NCBI GenBank assembly: GCA_965662195.1
Contig: CBFIHA010000003.1
Span: forward strand, 1 to 64,000
Direction of reading: 5' to 3'
DNA: 64,000 nucleotides
Source: UBA1268 sp965662195
GTDB taxonomy: Bacteria; Planctomycetota; Planctomycetia; Pirellulales; UBA1268
This document shows positions 1 through 9,504 of the stretch, piece after piece. How positions within the stretch are numbered: position 1 is the first letter of the stretch; each line of letters begins with the position of its first letter. Below the pieces are notes generated by a model that saw only the letters and a list, made by a program, of their open reading frames with translations, had not been told where the DNA came from and did no database searches. A program made the translations under genes and the position numbers.

Positions 1-310
1 CTTTTCTTGCCTTTTTCTGCCATTCACGAGGTGGGTGAGTACGGCCTTTGTGTAACAAGGCAGCCTAAGCCAACGGTTAGGCGGTTCGCGACGGGCGCGA
101 TACTTGCGAAAGTACCGTTGACCGTCCTGTCCTTAACCCCGAACCGTTCCAGCCGCTGCCGGTCGCTCTGGTCGGGTTGTACCTGTGAGGGCGATGAAGC
201 CGGCGACTCGCACCCGGAATCCACCCTGAACCCCTTGCTGGGTGGCAACCACCCACCAATCGTTGATTAGGGTTGCATAGGCCCACCTTCCGATTGCCTC
301 TGCCCGCCCT
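1..310. other. Non-coding leader with repeat copy
   Basis: I find no convincing gene in this stretch. It holds one copy (84-134) of a short repeat that recurs at 17751-17802, preceded by a small hairpin with arms CCTAA (64-68) and TTAGG (77-81). Open frames exist on both strands but none has a ribosome-binding site or a recognisable family. Confidence 0.4.
84..134. repeat. Short dispersed repeat, copy D1
   Basis: This segment, about 51 bp, matches 17751-17802 with only a handful of differences. The shared core includes CTTGCGAAAGT and CCGTTGACC. Each copy has a small hairpin just upstream (arms 64-68/77-81 here, 17700-17706/17715-17721 there), so the unit may be a larger mobile or REP-like element whose edges are degraded. 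Confidence 0.6.
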
Positions 311-787
311 ATGCGCCGACCCATCTCCCATCGCACCGGTGTTCTGCTGGTTGGGGGCATGTGCTGCGCAGTGATCGCCCAGCCCAGCCTGGCCCGTGAG
401 CCCATTGCCAGCGGCCGCAACCGCGAGCGGGCGGCAGCGGTGCCGGTAGGGGTTGTCCGCCGCGGGGATGAGGCACTCACCCGGCTCAACTGGTCACCCG
501 TGCCCACGCCGCCGGCCCTGCCGACTGCCAGCCTGCTCGGGCTGGCGTCACCCCGACTGAGCAGCGGCGTGACCAGCCGCCAGCTGGGTGGCCTGAAAAC
601 CGATGACGGCCGGCTGGCGAGCCTCGGTGTGCTCTCGCCCCGGATCGCTCCGGCCGTGGTGCTGGTTCGTTCTCCCCCGGACAGCCTGCGGGAACGCCTG
701 CTCTACGGCATCGCCGTGGTCTCCCCCCGGGCTGCTGTGGCGATTGAGATTCTCCGGGAAGGTCGCCGCCGGCTGCGGAGGCAATGA
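311..787 (+). CDS. Possible small secreted protein
   Basis: This would encode 158 residues. The start resembles a signal peptide: Arg-Arg near the N-terminus, a hydrophobic stretch at about residues 11-26, and a likely cut after Ser-Leu-Ala. The rest is rich in Arg, Ala, Val and Pro, with no domain I recognise. There is no clear ribosome-binding site upstream, and long open frames also occur on the opposite strand, so the gene may not be real. The signal-like N-terminus is the only positive evidence. It could be a lineage-specific hypothetical protein. Confidence 0.35.
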   Translation: MRRPISHRTGVLLVGGMCCAVIAQPSLAREPIASGRNRERAAAVPVGVVRRGDEALTRLNWSPVPTPPALPTASLLGLASPRLSSGVTSRQLGGLKTDDGRLASLGVLSPRIAPAVVLVRSPPDSLRERLLYGIAVVSPRAAVAIEILREGRRRLRRQ

Positions 788-1128
788 CAGGAACTCTTGC
801 AGTTGCCGCAGCCCTGCCGACAGCGTGTCTGAAACCCTTGCCGCACGACACGTAAGGAATCGCCCGGGCGAATTGGCTCGGCAGGGGACGGACTTCCAGC
901 GAGCCTCAACCTGCCTCTTGGCTGCTTTTCTCGGTCGCAAAAACCCGAAAATGCCGTTGGCTCCCTCATCCGCGGGTCCACGCGAACCAGCAGAAAACCG
1001 TCGCTCCCACGCCTGGGACCGAAAAGTACACCATTGAACCTTGAGTTTCGATCAGGTTCTTATAGGATTTACATTGATTTTCGATTGCGTCGGTTTTTGT
1101 ACCGATTCATTTTGTTTCGCTCGCCCTT
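788..1128. other. Intergenic, AT-richer near 1030-1125
   Basis: No gene is visible. GC drops over the last 100 bases, where a promoter-like pair precedes the ATPase gene. The rest is GC-rich sequence without recognisable repeats. Confidence 0.4.
1041..1068 (+). promoter_or_regulatory. Possible sigma-70 promoter of ATPase gene
   Basis: TTGAGT at 1041-1046 is followed after 16 bases by TAGGAT at 1063-1068, about 60 bases ahead of the ATG at 1129. It lies in a locally AT-rich stretch. The match is imperfect and no promoter data exist for this organism, so this is a suggestion. Confidence 0.3.
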
Positions 1129-2609
1129 ATGTATCGTATCGCCCAGCGACAGATCGAGCGGTGGACGGCGTCGCCCCGGCGGAAGCCGCTCGTCGTCCGT
1201 GGGGCCCGACAGGTCGGCAAGACATGGCTCGTCGAGCATGTCGCCGCAGCCGCGTTCGAGTCACTCGTCAAGATTGACCTTGAGAAGCGGCGCGATCTGC
1301 ATGCCCTCTTCGGCGACAAACTCGACCCCCACCTGATCGTGCAACAGCTTGAGCTGGAGAGCGGCCGGCGAATACTTCCCGGCCGGACGCTGCTCTTCAT
1401 CGATGAGATCCAGGCCTGCCCGCGGGCCATCGTGGCGCTCCGCTACTTCCACGAACAAATACCCGAGCTGCACGTCATCGCCGCCGGCTCACTCTTGGAG
1501 TTTGCCCTCGGTGAGATTTCTGTGCCGGTGGGCCGCGTGCAATACCTGCACCTCCACCCGATGACGTTTTGCGAATACCTGCGTGGCATTGGCAACGACG
1601 TGGCCGCCGACACCGCCGCTCTGCCGCCCTCCACGGTTGACCCCGAAATCCAGAAGCAGCTGCTCACCGAACTGAAAACCTACTTTTTCGTGGGCGGAAT
1701 GCCGGAGAGCGTGCGGGCCTTTCGCGACACAAGGTCGCTTGTCGAGGCGTTCAGGGTGCAGGCCGAAATTGTCACCTCCTCTCGCGATGACTTCGCCAAG
1801 TACACGCCGCGGGTCGATCGCGGCTGCCTCGACAACGTGCTTGCGAGCGTTGCCCACCAGGTCGGTGAACAGATTAAGTACACCCGGCTTGACTCCGGCC
1901 ACTCAGGCCCCACCAACCGCCGCGGCTTCGACCTGCTCCGCAAGGCCCGGCTGATCCACAAGATCACCGCCACCAATCCGTCGGGACTGCCGCTCGGGGC
2001 CTCCGGCGGCGGGAAGCGGTTCAAGGCCGCGCTGCTCGACATCGGCCTCATGCAGCATCTCTGCCACGTGCCCGTCGAACGTGAAATGCGGCAGGCCGAT
2101 CTGCTGGCAATCTACCGGGGCAGGCTCGCCGAGCAGTTCGTCGCTCAAGAGCTCGTCGCTAGCCACGCCTCGCAACTTTTCTATTGGTCACGGGAAGCCC
2201 GCGGCAGCAGTGCGGAAGTGGACTTTCTCNNNNNNNNNNTTTCATGCTGCGAGCACCCGTTCGACTCACCGCCTTTGCCGTCCTGATTGCAGGACTTGCC
2301 GCCCCCTCGGTCGCCTTCGCCCACTGCCAGGTGCCCTGCGGCATCTACGGCTCACGGGAAGCCCGCGGCAGCAGTGCGGAAGTGGACTTTCTCGTTGCGC
2401 GAGAGGGCAAGGTCGTGCCGATTGAGGTCAAGTCGGGTGCGGGAGGCAGTCTCCGAAGCCTGCACCTGCTGCTGGCCACCTATCCGTCCTGCCCGGAAGG
2501 CATCGTGCTCTCCTCGGGCACCTTCGCCCACCGACCCGAACAGCGGCTGACCTTCATGCCGCTCTACTACGCCGGCTCCCTGGGTGACCTACGGCCCGAC
2601 GTGGCGTGA
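1129..2609 (+). CDS. DUF4143/AAA_14 ATPase, broken by assembly gap
   Basis: This is an ATPase of the AAA_14 plus DUF4143 family, often found in prokaryotic accessory gene sets; its cellular role is not established. The N-terminus has the family pattern ending in a Walker A motif (GARQVGKTW, about residues 26-34) and a Walker B-like segment (LLFIDEIQ, about residue 90). The C-terminus has the restriction-nuclease-like D-E-K pattern (EVDFL, then PIEVKSG). The frame is interrupted by ten Ns at 2230-2239 and a foreign 120-base segment; the true C-terminal part resumes at 2394. Joining 1129-2229 to 2394-2609 removes one copy of a 42-bp duplication and gives an intact protein of about 438 residues, the expected size. 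The start has no strong ribosome-binding site but matches the family N-terminus. Confidence 0.85.
2230..2239. other. Assembly gap (10 N)
   Basis: Ten undetermined bases mark a scaffold join. The left flank is ATPase sequence and the right flank is the start of an unrelated gene, so gap size and join are both doubtful. Confidence 0.99.
2244..2351 (+). pseudogene. sodN: Ni superoxide dismutase N-terminal fragment
   Basis: An ATG at 2244 opens a signal peptide (MLRAPVRLT then a hydrophobic core ending in Ala-Phe-Ala) followed at once by HCQVPCGIYG. This is the nickel-hook motif H-C-x-x-P-C-G-x-Y of Ni superoxide dismutase, in which the mature protein begins with His1 and Cys2/Cys6 bind nickel. 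After Gly the frame runs directly into the ATPase C-terminus. Only about 36 codons of the dismutase are present. The placement between duplicated ATPase sequence and Ns points to a chimeric scaffold, meaning the real sodN probably lies elsewhere in the genome. The family identification is strong; the location is not to be trusted. Confidence 0.75.
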
Positions 2610-2757
2610 AGTGTCCTCAGGACCGCTGTCAGCCGCCACAAGCCCGCGGCAGAAGCTCAGGACGGTTGCGACCGTCTGATCCTCTCCTGCCAGACGATCT
2701 GGAGCACCAGCTGGTATCCGCAGCGCTGAGAAAACCTCGCGGCCACCGCCCCGGCGG

Positions 2758-3782
2758 TCACTCCACCAGATGGCAGGCAACCTCGTGGCCGGGGGCGATC
2801 AGCCGCAGGGCCGGCACCTCGTGGCGGCAGCGGTCCTCCCGCAGCGGGCAACGGGTGTGAAAGGGGCAGCCCGTGGGCGGATTGACGGGGCTGGGCAGTT
2901 CGCCCGAGAGCACGGTCCGCTGCCGCGTCCGTTCATGAGCCGGGTCGGGCAGCGGCACCGCTGAGATCAGGGCCTGGGTATAAGGGTGCCGGGGCTGGGC
3001 GATGATCGTCCGGGCGTCGGCCAGTTCGACAATGCGGCCCAGGTACATCACCGCGATCCGGTCGCTGATGTGCCGGACCGCCGCGAGATCGTGAGCAATA
3101 AAAATCAGGGTCAGGCCCAGCCGCTCTCGCAGGTCTGCCAGCAGGTTGATGATCTGGGCCTGAATCGAGACATCGAGGGCACTGATCGGTTCATCGGCCA
3201 CGATCAGCTCAGGCTCGAGGGCGAGGGCCCGGGCGATGCCGATCCGCTGCCGCTGGCCGCCGGAGAACTCGTGCGGATAGCGGCGGATGGATCGTGGATC
3301 CATGCCGACTGTTTCCAGCAGGTGCTGGATTCGCTCGCGGCGCTGGCCGCCACTGGTGACCGCAAAGTTTCGCAGTGGCTCCGCCAGAATCGCCTCCACC
3401 GTCATCCGTGGGTTCAGCGAGGCGAAGGGGTCTTGGAAGATCATCTGCATCCGCTGTCGCAGGTTCCGCAGCCGGCTGTCCCAGGCCCAACGGCCGGCCC
3501 GCCGCCGCCAGAACTGAGAGATCGGCTCACCGTCGAAGACCACACTGCCGGCCGTCGGCCGCAGCAGCTGCAGCACTGCCCGGCCGGTGGTTGACTTGCC
3601 ACAGCCACTCTCCCCGACCAGGCCGAGGGTCTCACCCCGGCTGACCGCAAAGCTCACCCCATCGACCGCCCGCACCTTGTCCTGCCCGCCACCCAGCCAG
3701 CCGCCGGTCCGGGGCACCGGAAACCGCACCGCGAGATCACGGACTTCCAGCAGTGGGTCCTCTGCCTGTGATCCCAGTTTGC

Positions 3783-3786
<4 letters not shown>
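2758..3786 (-). CDS. oppF: Oligopeptide ABC transporter ATP-binding protein OppF
   Basis: This 342-residue protein is the second ATPase of a peptide importer and energises uptake together with OppD. It has Walker A (GESGCGKST), the ABC signature (SGGQRQR), Walker B (LIVADEP), the H-loop (FIAHDL), and the C-terminal oligopeptide-transporter domain with conserved Cys (GCPFHTRCP). I chose the ATG at 3786 because it overlaps the oppD stop in an ATGA arrangement, the classic sign of coupled translation; a longer upstream frame lacks support. It is the last gene of the operon. An insert near residues 100-115, rich in Arg and Trp, sits between Walker A and the Q-loop, as in other OppF proteins. Confidence 0.93.
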
Positions 3787-4790
<1,004 letters not shown>

Positions 4791-5188
4791 GCAAATCTCC
4801 ATGACGGCCGCAAACATAATCCCAAGCTGGTGAGGTGACGGCGGCCTCGTCGGCGGGGCACCAAGAGGAAACCATAGCCAACGTAGTCTGTTCCGCTGGC
4901 CGCACCACGTCCAGCGAGATGAGCCGAGCCGCTGAAGGGTATTTCATGAGTCGGTCCAGTCGCTGCCGCTCCTATGCTTCCTGGCGACCACCTTTGGTTT
5001 CACGCTGGACGAGGCGAAGGGGGTCGGCGAACGCTCGAGGAGCTTGCGGCCGGCACGGCCGCCGCGACGAGACTTTTGCCGCCCCCGAGCCGGCAGCTGT
5101 CGGGGAACTCTCAGCCAAACCTGCTGTCGGTCCAGTCGCTGCCGCTCCTGGCTTCACGTTCGGCGAGATGAGTGAGCCGGCGTTTTAC
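4791..5188. other. Intra-operon gap between oppC and oppD
   Basis: No gene is supported here although both neighbours are in the same operon. It holds a perfect 23-bp direct repeat (4951-4973 and 5127-5149, 176 bp apart) and an inverted repeat CCCCGA (5083-5088) / TCGGGG (5100-5105). The shorter string GCGAGATGAG also appears near both repeat copies. The stretch looks like an insertion of repetitive, non-coding DNA. Confidence 0.5.
4951..5149. repeat. 23-bp direct repeat pair
   Basis: Bases 4951-4973 and 5127-5149 are identical, beginning TCGGTCCAGTCGCTG and ending CCGCTCCT. They bracket 153 bases inside the oppC-oppD gap. Origin unknown; could be the edges of a decayed small element. Confidence 0.7.
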
Positions 5189-6121
5189 TCAGGTCCGCAT
5201 CCGCGGGTCGAGGGCATCGCGGACGCCGTCGCCGAGGAAGTTGAGGGCGAAGAGCAGCAGCGTCATCACGCCGCCGGGAAAGACCAGGGTCCACCAGAAG
5301 ACCAGCATCTGGTTGGCGCCGTCGTTGATCAGGCTGCCCAGGCTCGGCTGCGGGGGCTGCACACCCAGGCCGAGAAACGACAGGAAGGCCTCCTGCAAGA
5401 TCATCGCCGGCACCGTCAGGGTGAAGGTGACGATCACCGGCCCGAGAGTGTTGGGAATGAGATGCCGCAGCACGATGTCGCGGCCCGGCGTGCCGAGGCT
5501 GCGGGCGGCCAGCACAAAGTCCTGCTCTTTGAGGCTCATCACCTGGCCCCGCACCACCCGCGCCGTCAGCAGCCAGCCAACTGCCCCGAGGGCGAGGAAC
5601 AAGAGCAGCAGGCTCTTGCCCAGGATGGTCACCAGGATGATCACCAGGAACATGTAGGGCAGGGCATAGAGGATGTCGACCACCCGCATCATCAGCGTAT
5701 CGACCAGGCCTCCGGCGTAACTCGACACCGCCCCGTAGACCGTGCCGATGGTCGCAGCTAAGAGCGCCGCCAGCAGCCCAACCGACAGGCTCACCCGGCC
5801 GCCGACCAGCACCCGCACCAGCAGGTCGCGGCCGTAGAAGTCGGTCCCAAAGGGGTGCTGCCAGGAAGGGGGCTGCGGTCCGGAGGCCAGGTCCTGCGTC
5901 TGGGCGTCGTAGCCGCAGGTGGCGGCCAGCAACGGCGGCCCGACCAGACAGGCCAGCCCCACCAGCAGAATGATCAGGCCGCTGGCCACCGCCATGCTGT
6001 TTTTCCGTAGCCGCCGCCAGGCATCCTGCCAGAGCGAGGTGCCGGCAACGAGGTCACCCGCCGGGGCGACCAGCAGCGGGGCCGACTCACTGGCAGCAGT
6101 GCTGGTGGCGGGGTCCATCAT
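5189..6121 (-). CDS. oppC: Oligopeptide ABC transporter permease OppC
   Basis: This 310-residue inner-membrane permease forms the channel with OppB. It shows an N-terminal cytoplasmic stretch, a first membrane helix at about residues 45-68, the periplasmic loop with GTDFYGRDLLVR typical of OppC, then a block of helices with the EAA-type loop (ARSLGTPGRDIVLRHLIPN). The end is DPRMRT, the usual OppC C-terminus. The ATG at 6121 overlaps the oppB stop in ATGA form. Confidence 0.93.
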   Translation of the reverse strand: MMDPATSTAASESAPLLVAPAGDLVAGTSLWQDAWRRLRKNSMAVASGLIILLVGLACLVGPPLLAATCGYDAQTQDLASGPQPPSWQHPFGTDFYGRDLLVRVLVGGRVSLSVGLLAALLAATIGTVYGAVSSYAGGLVDTLMMRVVDILYALPYMFLVIILVTILGKSLLLLFLALGAVGWLLTARVVRGQVMSLKEQDFVLAARSLGTPGRDIVLRHLIPNTLGPVIVTFTLTVPAMILQEAFLSFLGLGVQPPQPSLGSLINDGANQMLVFWWTLVFPGGVMTLLLFALNFLGDGVRDALDPRMRT

Positions 6122-7035
6122 GAATAGTCGATCCGCGGGTCGAGCAGGCCGTAGAGGACATCCACCACGAGGTTGAGCAACAGCAGAAAGAAGGCATACA
6201 GCAGCACGATGCCCATCACTAAAAAATAGTCCCGGTTGAAGGCGGCATCGACAAAGTAGGGGCCGATACCCGGCACGTTGAAAATTTTCTCGACCACCAC
6301 GCTGCCGGTGAGCATGCTGGCGATTGCCGGCCCGAGGTAGCTGACCACCGGCAGCAGCCCGCCGCGGAGCATGTGCCGCCCGATCACCAGCCGTTCCGAA
6401 AGTCCCTTGGCCCGGGCGGTGCGGATGAAGTCACTGCGGATCACCTCCAGCATCCCGCCCCGCGTCAGCCGGGCAATCGAGGCGGCGTAGATGGTGCCGA
6501 GGGTCAGCCCCGGCAGAATCAGATGCCGCCAGTCGCCCCAGCCGGCCGGCGGCAGCAGGTGCAGCCGCAGCGACACCACGAGCACCAGCAGCGGCCCCAG
6601 CACAAAGCTCGGCACGCTGATGCCGACCAGGGCCGTGGTCATGGCAGCATGATCCCAGGCAGTGTTCTGCCGGACAGCGCCGATGATGCCGGCGGTGATG
6701 CCAACCAGCAGTGACCAGACCAGGGCCACTGCCGCCAGCGACAGCGTGACCGGAAAGCCAGCGGCGATAATCTCGTTGACGGTCCGCTGAGGGTATTTGG
6801 TGGAAAGGCCCAGATCGCCCCGCAGCAGGTTGCCGACATAGCGGGCAAACTGCTCCGGCAGCGGCCGGTCAAAGCCGTACTTGGCCTCGAGCTGCCGGCG
6901 GATCTCGGGGGGAATCTCTTTTTCACTCGAAAAGGGCGAGCCTGGGGCGAGTCGCACCAGGGCGAACGAGGCCGCGATGATGACCAGCGCCGTCGGCACC
7001 AGTTCGACCAGCCGGCGGAGCAGATAACGGGTCAC
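6118..7035 (-). CDS. oppB: Oligopeptide ABC transporter permease OppB
   Basis: This 305-residue permease has the standard OppB start (TRYLLRRLVELVPT), several membrane helices, the FGFDRPLPEQF-like loop (here YGFDRPLPEQF), and an EAA loop (RTARAKGLSERLVIGRHMLRG). It ends with the DPRIDYS tail typical of the family. The start is GTG at 7035, which overlaps the oppA stop in GTGA form and gives the family's usual length; an upstream ATG at 7098 would place it inside oppA and add about 21 unmatched residues. Confidence 0.92.
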   Translation of the reverse strand: MTRYLLRRLVELVPTALVIIAASFALVRLAPGSPFSSEKEIPPEIRRQLEAKYGFDRPLPEQFARYVGNLLRGDLGLSTKYPQRTVNEIIAAGFPVTLSLAAVALVWSLLVGITAGIIGAVRQNTAWDHAAMTTALVGISVPSFVLGPLLVLVVSLRLHLLPPAGWGDWRHLILPGLTLGTIYAASIARLTRGGMLEVIRSDFIRTARAKGLSERLVIGRHMLRGGLLPVVSYLGPAIASMLTGSVVVEKIFNVPGIGPYFVDAAFNRDYFLVMGIVLLYAFFLLLLNLVVDVLYGLLDPRIDYS

Positions 7036-8987
7036 GGGCGCGTCTCCTGGCAGCGAGTCGCTGTGGCATTGATCGGGTGAGGGTCGGGCCCCTGCCAATC
7101 GAGCGGTGTCGAAAACTGAGCGCAGCCGGGATGGCGAAGTGAGGTTTCCGACGAGTGAGTGAAGGACAGGATGTCCGCAGCGAACGTCCGACGAGATGGC
7201 ATGGATCCGCCCCGAGGCTTTGCGGGCGAGCCGCGAACATTCCTGAAGAATTCCTGACGCGGAATCAGCACCGCCTGTCCTGCAACCCGTTCCCGATCAG
7301 GCGGGCCGCCCTCTGCCTCAAAATCCTCATCGATCCAGATGTATTTCCAGGGGTGGCGGTCCTGGTGGTTCCCCCAGATGCCGCGGACGTACGGCTTGAT
7401 CAGCTGGCTGCGGGTGTAGACATAGAGGGGAATCAGCGGCTGCTCATCGAGCGCGAGGGCCTCAGCCTGCCGCAGCAGCGCAAGCCGGGTAGCCGGGTCG
7501 GCCTGCCGATTGGCCTCCGTTAGCAGTCGGTCATATTCCGGGCTTGACCAGTTGGAATGGTTGTTGCCGCAGTCGCTGGTGAGCAGCTCCAAGAAGGTGT
7601 AGGGGTCGGCGTAGTCCCCAATCCAGCCCATCCGGCAGAGCTGGAAATTCATCTGTTCGGCGTTGGCCAGAAAGACCTTCCACTCCTGATTCGCCAGCTC
7701 CACCTCAATGCCCAGTTCTTGCTGCCACATCGCCTGGAGGGCTTCAGCCACCTGCCGATGCCCCTCCGAAGTGTTGAACGACAGCGTCACCGGCGGCAGA
7801 CCGTTCCCACCAGGGTAGCCCGCCTCGGCCAGCAGCCGCCGAGCCCGGTCAGGGTCGTGGACTGGCCGGCCCAGCCCGGCGTAACCGGCCAGGCCGTCGG
7901 GCACCAGATCGGCCGCCGCGATCTGTCCGCCCCGGGCGACGTATTTCACGAGCGCCTCACGATCAACCGCCAACGACAACGCCCGCCGCACCAGCGGATC
8001 ATCCAGCGGCGGGGCCTTGGTGTTGATCCAATAGAAATAGACCGCCAGATAAGGATGCTGATGAAAGTCCCGGTAGCCAGAAAGGTGATCGAGAAACTCA
8101 GCCGGCAGTGAGGTGCTGCCCCCCGGCCAGTCGAACTCACCGGCGGTGTACATGTTCAGCGCCGTGGTCGCACTTTCCACCATCGCCACCCGGACCCGGT
8201 CGAGCTTCACGCCGGCTGCATCCCAGTAGCGGGGGTTTTTCTCGAAGAGCATCCGCTGGCGGAACTGCCACTCGGTCATTTTGAAGGGGCCATTGCAGAC
8301 AACGTGCTCCGGTCTGGTCCAGAGATCGGCGTCAATGCCGCGGCGGTCGAGGTCGTCAAGCAGGTGCCGAGGAATCGGCATGAACGAATAGAAGCCCAGA
8401 AAGTTCAGGAAGTAGGGCAGGGGATTGACCAGTTCGACCTCCAGCGTGTGGTCATCGACCGCCCGGACACCGAGGCTGTCGGGGCTGGCCTCGCCGCGGG
8501 CAATCTCCGCGCCGCCGGTGAAGATAAACCCGTTACTGGCGTACTTGCTGGCCGTCCGGGGATCGACCAGCCGGCGGAAGGAGAAGACAAAGTCATGGGC
8601 CGTCAGCGGCCGGCCGTCGGACCACTGCGAGGGCCGCAAAAAGAATGTGTAGCGGCGGCCGGCGGCCGAGATCTCCCAGCCCGTGGCGATGGCCGGCAGC
8701 GGTTCGAGGGTTTGGGGATGGGCCTGCACCAGCCCCTCGAAGGTGTTCCAGATGATCTCGCCGCCGGTGCTGTCGGAGCAGCGGTTGGGGTCGAGCCACT
8801 CCGGCTCACTGGAGTTGTTGATCCACAGCTCCTGCGGCCCGTGCCGGGGCCGGACCGTACCGACGTAGGGCGAGGTGGTGTCACCGCAGCCTGCTGCCGC
8901 CATCAACAGCAGCAGAACCGCCAGCCACCAGGCCGACCTGCCCGCGGCGTTGCCGGCCGCGCTCAACCGTCGCTGCAGTTTTCGCAT
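7032..8987 (-). CDS. oppA: Oligopeptide-binding lipoprotein OppA with repeat-derived tail
   Basis: This 651-residue protein is the solute-binding component of the importer. It begins with a lipoprotein signal (hydrophobic run then AAGC, the lipobox) and carries the SBP_bac_5 fold, with typical segments such as SEPEWLDPN, SDGRPLTAHDFVFSFRRL and NGPFKMTEW. The family fold ends near WKYIWIDEDF; about 95 more residues follow. The last 45 or so are encoded by a dispersed repeat (7071-7199) also found at 36864-36991. The tail runs to a GTGA overlap with oppB, so the frame is kept open. The start at 8987 has AAAGGG just upstream and overlaps the fur-like gene by 25 bases. Confidence 0.9.
   Translation of the reverse strand: MRKLQRRLSAAGNAAGRSAWWLAVLLLLMAAAGCGDTTSPYVGTVRPRHGPQELWINNSSEPEWLDPNRCSDSTGGEIIWNTFEGLVQAHPQTLEPLPAIATGWEISAAGRRYTFFLRPSQWSDGRPLTAHDFVFSFRRLVDPRTASKYASNGFIFTGGAEIARGEASPDSLGVRAVDDHTLEVELVNPLPYFLNFLGFYSFMPIPRHLLDDLDRRGIDADLWTRPEHVVCNGPFKMTEWQFRQRMLFEKNPRYWDAAGVKLDRVRVAMVESATTALNMYTAGEFDWPGGSTSLPAEFLDHLSGYRDFHQHPYLAVYFYWINTKAPPLDDPLVRRALSLAVDREALVKYVARGGQIAAADLVPDGLAGYAGLGRPVHDPDRARRLLAEAGYPGGNGLPPVTLSFNTSEGHRQVAEALQAMWQQELGIEVELANQEWKVFLANAEQMNFQLCRMGWIGDYADPYTFLELLTSDCGNNHSNWSSPEYDRLLTEANRQADPATRLALLRQAEALALDEQPLIPLYVYTRSQLIKPYVRGIWGNHQDRHPWKYIWIDEDFEAEGGPPDRERVAGQAVLIPRQEFFRNVRGSPAKPRGGSMPSRRTFAADILSFTHSSETSLRHPGCAQFSTPLDWQGPDPHPINATATRCQETRP
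7071..7199 (-). repeat. Dispersed ~130-bp repeat, copy A
   Basis: Read on the minus strand, this segment matches 36864-36991 at roughly nine bases in ten over about 128 bp, starting CCATCTCGTCGGACGTTCG. A shorter diverged copy lies at 44920-45020. Copy A falls inside the oppA reading frame, translating to a peptide beginning SRRTFAADILSF; the plus-strand copy at 36.9 kb has the same open frame (SRRTFAPDILSF). Confidence 0.85.
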
Positions 8988-9457
8988 TGGCCCTTTAGCA
9001 ACACCTCGGTCACTGCGCGGATACCGGTCGATTTTCCATCAGGTGTCTTGCCCGCTGCCGGCTTTTTCCCCGTCGGCGGGCTGCCCGGCTTGGGCGTGAT
9101 TGCCACCTTCACGTCATCAAGGCACGAGATCTCCCCGCAGCTGGTGCAGACAAAGTGGGGATGGTCCTCACCGAGACCACCCCCGGCATGATGCCGCTTC
9201 AGTTCGAACCGCCAGACATGGTCCCCCAGATCGACCCGGGTGGCCAGCTGCGCCTCAGTCAGTTCCGTCAGGTTGCGGTAGATCGTCGCCCGGTCATAGC
9301 CTTCGCCGGCCAGTTCGTCAGCCATCTCGGCATGGGTCAGCGGACCGCTCGCCCGCAGCAACTGCCCCAGCACCGCCACCCGGGCCCGCGTGCACCGCAG
9401 GCCTGCCCCGCGGATGCGGTCCTCAATGGCCTGGGTGGACGGGGATCTGGCGGACAT
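8963..9457 (-). CDS. Fur-family metalloregulator
   Basis: This 164-residue protein is a Fur-type transcription factor with an N-terminal winged helix (IRGAGLRCTRARVAVL; helix YDRATIYRNLTEL binds DNA) and a C-terminal dimerisation and metal domain (HHAGGG.., HPHFVCTSCGEISC, with a further CENC pair at the end). The two Cys pairs are the structural zinc site. A Pro/Lys/Gly-rich insert of about 20 residues precedes the last strand. Its 3' end overlaps oppA by 25 bases, so regulator and importer are probably co-transcribed. Which metal or signal it senses cannot be read from the sequence; Fur, Zur, PerR and Nur remain possible. Confidence 0.88.
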   Translation of the reverse strand: MSARSPSTQAIEDRIRGAGLRCTRARVAVLGQLLRASGPLTHAEMADELAGEGYDRATIYRNLTELTEAQLATRVDLGDHVWRFELKRHHAGGGLGEDHPHFVCTSCGEISCLDDVKVAITPKPGSPPTGKKPAAGKTPDGKSTGIRAVTEVLLKGQCENCSDG

Positions 9458-9504
9458 CTGGAAACTTCTGCTTGAAAAAATGGCTCGGGAAGGACCATTC
9501 CAGC

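Larger units (their letters stand above)
2188..2393 (+). repeat. 42-bp direct duplication flanking the gap
   Basis: Bases 2188-2229 and 2352-2393 are identical over 42 bp. Both code for the same ATPase peptide (SREARGSSAEVDFL). Between the copies lie the N gap and a stretch unrelated to the ATPase. An identical duplication at a gap edge is the usual mark of a faulty contig join. Confidence 0.9.

Noticed and set aside
2184..2609. In-frame fusion of a Ni-SOD signal peptide with the ATPase C-terminus
   Set aside because: The fused frame depends on a scaffold gap and a 42-bp duplicated flank; it is best read as a chimeric join rather than a real gene.
4835..5761. Plus-strand frame across the oppC-oppD gap
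   Set aside because: It continues as the antisense of oppC, and only the repeat-containing start is unique; no ribosome-binding site.
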